Origin: Deltaproteobacteria bacterium
Lineage (GTDB): Bacteria; Desulfobacterota_D; UBA1144; Nemesobacterales; JAJCZQ01
DNA: 49,653 nt
Assembly: GCA_029262335.1 (NCBI GenBank)
Contig: JAJCZQ010000045.1
Coordinates: forward strand, 1 to 49,653
Direction of reading: 5' to 3'
Shown: positions 48,937-49,653 of the stretch, in pieces
Numbering within the stretch: the first letter of the stretch is position 1
How the letters are laid out: each line of letters begins with the position of its first letter
Position numbers and translations under genes: made by a program
Notes under the pieces: model-generated
Databases searched by the model: none
What the model saw: the letters and a program-made list of their open reading frames with translations, nothing else
Told to the model about the DNA's origin: nothing

Positions 48937-49653
48937 ATGACCAGGGAATCAAGACAGATAAGTGTTGGCAATGTAAAAGTCGGTGGAGGTGCACCAATAT
49001 CGGTGCAGTCAATGACAATTACTGATACAAGAGACGTAGAAGCCACAGTAAATGAAATTAAAAGGCTTGAAGAAGCAGGCTGTGATATTGTAAGGGTTGC
49101 CGTACCGGATATGGAAGCGGCAAAAGCCCTGGGCAGTATCAAAAAAGCAATAAAGATTCCGCTCGTATCAGATATACATTTTGATTATAAACTTGCCCTT
49201 GAAGCCGTAGAACAGGGCGTTGACGGCATGAGGCTGAATCCGGGCAACATTGGAGCAAAATACAGGATTCAGGCTGTTGTTAATGCTGTTAAAGAAAGAA
49301 ACATACCAATAAGAATCGGGGTAAATTCCGGCTCCCTTGAAAAAGATATATTAAAGAAACATGGTAGTCCTACTGCAGAAGCACTTGTGGAGAGTGCACT
49401 CAGGCATGTCATGATACTTGAAGACTTTGATTTTTTTGATATAAAAATTTCCGTAAAATCCACAGATGTCAGAAAAATGATAAAAGCCTACAAGCTTTTA
49501 TCAGAACAGACTGAATACCCGTTACACCTTGGTGTAACAGAAGCCGGTACACCCAAGATGGGTACTATCAAATCTTCCATAGGTATCGGAAGCCTTCTTG
49601 CCGAAGGTATTGGAGATACTATAAGGGTTTCTCTTACCGGTGATCCGGTAAAT
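48937..49653 (+). CDS. ispG: 4-hydroxy-3-methylbut-2-enyl diphosphate synthase, partial
   Basis: The first 239 codons of IspG (GcpE), running off the right edge of the window with an open frame. [51 protein letters not shown] and [13 protein letters not shown] are its TIM-barrel signatures; later [22 protein letters not shown] is also present. It catalyses the penultimate step of the MEP isoprenoid pathway and needs a [4Fe-4S] cluster, whose ligands lie beyond the window. It is divergent from the mrp/DUF59 Fe-S operon. Confidence 0.95.
   Translation, partial: MTRESRQISVGNVKVGGGAPISVQSMTITDTRDVEATVNEIKRLEEAGCDIVRVAVPDMEAAKALGSIKKAIKIPLVSDIHFDYKLALEAVEQGVDGMRLNPGNIGAKYRIQAVVNAVKERNIPIRIGVNSGSLEKDILKKHGSPTAEALVESALRHVMILEDFDFFDIKISVKSTDVRKMIKAYKLLSEQTEYPLHLGVTEAGTPKMGTIKSSIGIGSLLAEGIGDTIRVSLTGDPVN

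Overview
The window is a chromosomal segment of an AT-rich, Gram-negative bacterium. It carries many lipoproteins with lipoboxes, a TroA-type metal importer, an outer-membrane barrel, and ADP-heptose (LPS inner core) genes (gmhB and hldE). The mix (DUF1844 protein, Mrp plus DUF59 protein, SecG next to TpiA, FdxA-type 7Fe ferredoxin, DUF4124 and fasciclin proteins, ECF sigma/anti-sigma/VWA cluster) resembles Desulfobacterota, Nitrospinota, SAR324 or Dadabacteria-like lineages. I cannot place it more precisely from sequence alone. There is no phage, IS transposase, integrase, rRNA or CRISPR array; three tRNA genes are present.

Layout. 1-2.1 kb: glycosyltransferase, gmhB, two small proteins and tRNA-Arg(CCU). 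2.2-2.9 kb: a divergent ribbon-helix-helix regulator and small helical protein separated by well-formed operators around a sigma70 promoter. 2.9-7.2 kb: a periplasmic cyclotransferase and a MerR-type regulator with the CarH cobalamin photoreceptor signature, facing a DUF4397 lipoprotein, a fasciclin protein and a group-2 sigma70 factor. 7.2-12.7 kb: a metal-uptake operon (outer-membrane barrel, DtxR/TroR regulator, TroA, TroB, two permeases) behind a perfect 18-bp DtxR-type palindrome. 12.7-18.6 kb: TPR protein, HU/IHF, peptide deformylase, aminotransferase, a degenerate phosphoglycerate-kinase homologue, tpiA, secG and ferredoxin. 18.6-18.95 kb: non-coding repeats (81-bp tandem units, a 124-bp imperfect inverted-repeat element).

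19-26 kb: endonuclease III, a YhcC-type radical SAM protein, two tandem DDD-motif glycosyltransferase-like paralogues, glutaminase, nitronate monooxygenase, a DJ-1/PfpI protein, a SlyD-like isomerase and small membrane proteins. 26-30.5 kb: ECF sigma, anti-sigma with TPRs, von Willebrand A protein and a secreted protein. 30.6-36 kb: tandem alpha/beta hydrolases, ATP-type PEP carboxykinase, DUF4124 protein, a tiny exported peptide and a repeat protein with a peptidoglycan-binding domain. 36-40 kb: tRNA-Lys and tRNA-Glu, MFS transporter, TrmI, a lipoprotein nuclease and RsmG. 40-44.4 kb: an Asp-rich repeat lipoprotein, methylthioadenosine phosphorylase with a PfkB kinase, and a TPR lipoprotein. 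44.4-49.7 kb: hldE, DUF1844, CbpA-type DnaJ, Mrp, a DUF59 protein and the start of ispG.

The best candidates for new biology are: the B12 regulator locus with its own sigma factor; the outer-membrane barrel placed under a DtxR box; the PGK-like pseudoenzyme upstream of tpiA; the tandem DDD-motif proteins; the 81-bp repeats; and AT-rich hairpins that end exactly at the Shine-Dalgarno of two exported-protein genes. All functions are inferred from sequence recognition without database searches.
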